From Candidatus Cloacimonadota bacterium (lineage in GTDB: Bacteria > Cloacimonadota > Cloacimonadia > Cloacimonadales > WRIO01): a stretch of DNA of 7,719 bases. Of this stretch, positions 6,058 through 7,719 are shown piece by piece. The notes under the pieces were generated by a model. It worked only from the letters and a program-made list of their open reading frames with translations, searched no databases and was not told where the DNA came from. The DNA is taken from contig JALNXV010000163.1 in NCBI GenBank assembly GCA_023230175.1, positions 1-7,719 on the forward strand. The letters are read 5' to 3'. Position numbers and translations under genes: made by a program. The number at the start of each line of letters is the position of its first letter. Position 1 is the first letter of the stretch.

Positions 6058-6786
6058 CTAAATTGGATCAAATTTTAATAAATCGATTGTTGAATCATTA
6101 ATGATACAATATGTATAATTTTTTATCCAATCACCGGAATTTATATATACAGAATTATTTATCTGAATTTTTAAGGGTCTGTGAGAATGTCCCATAATTA
6201 TGTAATCTTTATTTATAGATAGATTTGTTGCTTTTTGAATCAAACCATTTTCTTTTTGTTTAATTAATTGAATGGAATCTTTTCTGCTTCTACTAGATCT
6301 TGACATTAAGTGACCAAATCTTAGGCTAATATCCGGATGAATTATTCTAAATATTTTTTTTACAAAAGTTGTTCTAATAATACGTCTAAAGATTTGATAG
6401 CGTATATCATTTTTTGTATAAAGATCACCATGACTTACAAATATTTTTTTCCCATTAATTGTATCGCAAAAATCGTCTTGGTATATCTCAAAACCGATGT
6501 TTTCTGACAAAAAACCATCTAACCAAAAATCATGATTACCGGAGAGGAAAACTAACCTACACCCGGCTTTTTTAAGATTAAAAAAGATATTTAACACAGA
6601 AAAATATTGTTTTATTATAACATTATCCCATTCTGCCCATAAGTCAAAAATATCACCTGCAAGTATTAAACAATCTGTATTACCAATCAAAGATGTTAAA
6701 AATTGTTCAATTATATTTCTTCTTTGTTTATCTTCTTCAGTTTCATAATATTTTAAATGAAAATCAGAAGCAATAATACATTTCAT
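6058..6786 (-). CDS. LpxH-type metallophosphoesterase (UDP-2,3-diacylglucosamine diphosphatase-like)
   Basis: A 242-residue calcineurin-like phosphoesterase with every metal motif: SDFHL (D8, H10), AGDIFDLW (D45), SGNHDFW (N84, H85), VSHGD (H119) and MGHSHRP (H200, H202). The family role, if it is true LpxH, is cleaving UDP-2,3-diacylglucosamine to lipid X at the inner face of the inner membrane during lipid A synthesis. Support comes from the length, from the RRIIRTTF...RIIHPDISLRFGHLMSRSSR insertion (about 134-166), which matches the membrane-associating cap of Bacteroidota-type LpxH proteins, and from the C-terminal YINSGDW strand. Gammaproteobacterial LpxH has GNRDF where this protein has GNHDFW, so a different lipid phosphodiester substrate cannot be excluded. 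The ATG lies 3 bases after the DUF4159 stop without a clear ribosome binding site, suggesting re-initiation. Confidence 0.85.
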   Translation of the reverse strand: MKCIIASDFHLKYYETEEDKQRRNIIEQFLTSLIGNTDCLILAGDIFDLWAEWDNVIIKQYFSVLNIFFNLKKAGCRLVFLSGNHDFWLDGFLSENIGFEIYQDDFCDTINGKKIFVSHGDLYTKNDIRYQIFRRIIRTTFVKKIFRIIHPDISLRFGHLMSRSSRSRKDSIQLIKQKENGLIQKATNLSINKDYIIMGHSHRPLKIQINNSVYINSGDWIKNYTYCIINDSTIDLLKFDPI

Positions 6787-6789
6787 TGA

Positions 6790-7452
6790 TTAAATTCTTT
6801 CGTTAAAGATATAAAAAAAAATATTTAATCCAAATTTTAATGCTGTTTGTCTAACATCATCGGGATTATTATGAGTATTATAATCAGCCCAACCGTCACT
6901 TATATTAGATTCATAAGAATATAAAACCATAATCCTGCCATTGTCATCAAATAAAGCAAATAACTGAGGTCTTTTAAGATCGTGTTCGTGAATCTTTGGC
7001 AAACCATTTTTAAACTCATAGTAAGCATTAAATATTTGATGATTTAAAGGTAATTCTACAAATTCTTTTTCAGGAAAAACTCTTTTAATCTCTCTTCTGA
7101 AAGAAGCATCCATCCCATAATCATCATCAGCATATAAAAAACCACCTGATAATAGATATTCTCGTAAATTGTTTACTTCATCATCACTGAATAAAATATT
7201 ACCATGCCCACAGACAAATATAAATGGATATCTTGATAAATCATTGTCTGTCAAAGTAAGAACTTTTTCTTGTTTATCTAAGTTTATTGGAATATTATCA
7301 TTAATGAATTCTGACAGGTTAGGTATGATTTCAGGGTCATTATACCAATCTCCACCACCTTCATACTGTAACCTCGCTAATTGTATAGCTTCAGAAGCGT
7401 AAATACTTAAGGTTAAAAATAATAATAAAAATATAAAGAACATCTTTTTCAT
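6790..7452 (-). CDS. Secreted DUF4159 domain protein
   Basis: A 220-residue protein of the DUF4159 family, function unknown. A basic N-terminus and hydrophobic core (MKKMFFIFLLLFLTLSIYA) form a signal peptide, probably cut near A19, so the mature protein is periplasmic or exported. The domain has the family's conserved features: ARLQYEGGGDWYNDP at 26-40, FVCGHGNILFSDDE at 79-92, LLSGGFLYADDDYG at 100-113, FVELPLNHQIF at 131-141, GLPKIHEHD at 150-158, and YESNISDGWADYNTH at 180-194. The layout resembles the class I glutamine-amidotransferase-like fold, which I infer only from the pattern. The ATG overlaps the stop of the upstream YitT-like gene as ATGA, with only a weak AAAGA in front. In other bacteria DUF4159 genes often sit near MoxR/DUF58/VWA genes; none is present here. 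Confidence 0.9.
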   Translation of the reverse strand: MKKMFFIFLLLFLTLSIYASEAIQLARLQYEGGGDWYNDPEIIPNLSEFINDNIPINLDKQEKVLTLTDNDLSRYPFIFVCGHGNILFSDDEVNNLREYLLSGGFLYADDDYGMDASFRREIKRVFPEKEFVELPLNHQIFNAYYEFKNGLPKIHEHDLKRPQLFALFDDNGRIMVLYSYESNISDGWADYNTHNNPDDVRQTALKFGLNIFFYIFNERI

Positions 7453-7719
7453 TTTAATATCTTTTTCTTTTTATCTGAAAGATTTAAATGTCTTGATTTG
7501 AAACCAAAGCCCATAACATCTGAAACGTCAGTTAAAATCATAAAAGCATCCGGATCAATATCTTTAACAATATCCGTTAAAGTCCCTACTTGCCTTCTTG
7601 TTAAAACACAAAATAATGTCTTATTTTGTTTCTCACTGAAACCTCCCTCAGTATGAAATATTGTCACACCACGGTTAAGTTTATCAATGATTTCTATTTT
7701 TATTTCTTTAAAATATGTT
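7449..7719 (-). CDS. YitT-family membrane protein, C-terminal DUF2179 domain (5' end outside window)
   Basis: The last 89 or so residues of a larger protein; the reading frame stays open to the window edge. The segment LNRGVTIFHTEGGFSEKQNKT, then LFCVLTRRQVGTLTDIVKDIDPDAF and DVSDVMGFGF, is the DUF2179 domain that follows several transmembrane helices in YitT-family proteins. These are integral inner-membrane proteins of unknown transport or sensory role; a structure of the soluble domain suggests nucleotide binding, to the best of my knowledge. The ordinary hydrophobic N-terminal part is beyond the window. The internal GTG at 7665-7667 is a valine in the RGVTIF motif, not a start. The stop TGA overlaps the DUF4159 start as ATGA, so this gene heads, or belongs to, the long coupled cluster. 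Confidence 0.85.
   Translation of the reverse strand, partial: TYFKEIKIEIIDKLNRGVTIFHTEGGFSEKQNKTLFCVLTRRQVGTLTDIVKDIDPDAFMILTDVSDVMGFGFKSRHLNLSDKKKKILK

Noticed and set aside
6051..6071. TTG start that would lengthen the AMP ligase by seven residues
   Set aside because: The ATG at 6050 has an AGAGGT site at good spacing and avoids overlapping the LpxH-like gene.
7169..7402. Plus-strand open frame opposite the DUF4159 gene
   Set aside because: It is antisense to conserved DUF4159 motifs, with no support of its own.

Overview
The window is an AT-rich (roughly 30% G+C by eye) stretch of bacterial chromosome in which every supported gene lies on the minus strand, packed tightly. Several cues point to a Gram-negative (diderm) bacterium. 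There is an LpxH-type lipid A phosphoesterase, a predicted lipoprotein and a secreted DUF4159 protein. The S20 N-terminus (MPNHKS) and the LpxH variant resemble those of Bacteroidota, Chlorobi and related FCB lineages. However, most genes have clear GGAGG-type ribosome binding sites and there is a consensus-like TTGACA box, which is unlike typical Bacteroidota. A low-GC FCB-type lineage such as Cloacimonadota or a neighbour would fit, but this is a guess from sequence style.

Reading in the direction of transcription (right to left), the layout falls into three blocks. Block A (7719 to 2891) is a run of seven genes with overlaps or gaps of no more than 7 bases: the C-terminal end of a YitT/DUF2179 membrane protein, a secreted DUF4159 protein, an LpxH-like phosphoesterase, a stand-alone acyl-ACP-synthetase-like AMP ligase, a PHP phosphoesterase of the YciV/TrpH type with a TTG start, a two-TM protein with a possible PH-like tail, and a small predicted lipoprotein with two hydrophobic segments. 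The spacing suggests one translationally coupled unit. The recognisable members point to the cell envelope and lipid metabolism.

Block B (2825 to 1118) is a probable three-gene operon: a small HMA-type metallochaperone (CxxC), a single-domain cupin and an M42-family metallo-aminopeptidase with its full metal-ligand set. A strong hairpin terminator follows it. Whether block B has its own promoter or is read through from block A cannot be settled from the sequence.

Block C (about 1080 to 1) holds rpsT (ribosomal protein S20) with its own upstream promoter region and a hairpin-plus-U-run terminator. Right behind that terminator is the first part of ftsY (SRP receptor GTPase), cut by the window edge. 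ftsY begins only 21 bases after the terminator T-run, so its expression probably depends on terminator read-through or on a promoter embedded in the end of rpsT.

No tRNA, rRNA, CRISPR array, insertion sequence or phage gene was seen. The most interesting part is the tightly coupled envelope/lipid cassette with its small uncharacterised membrane partners.
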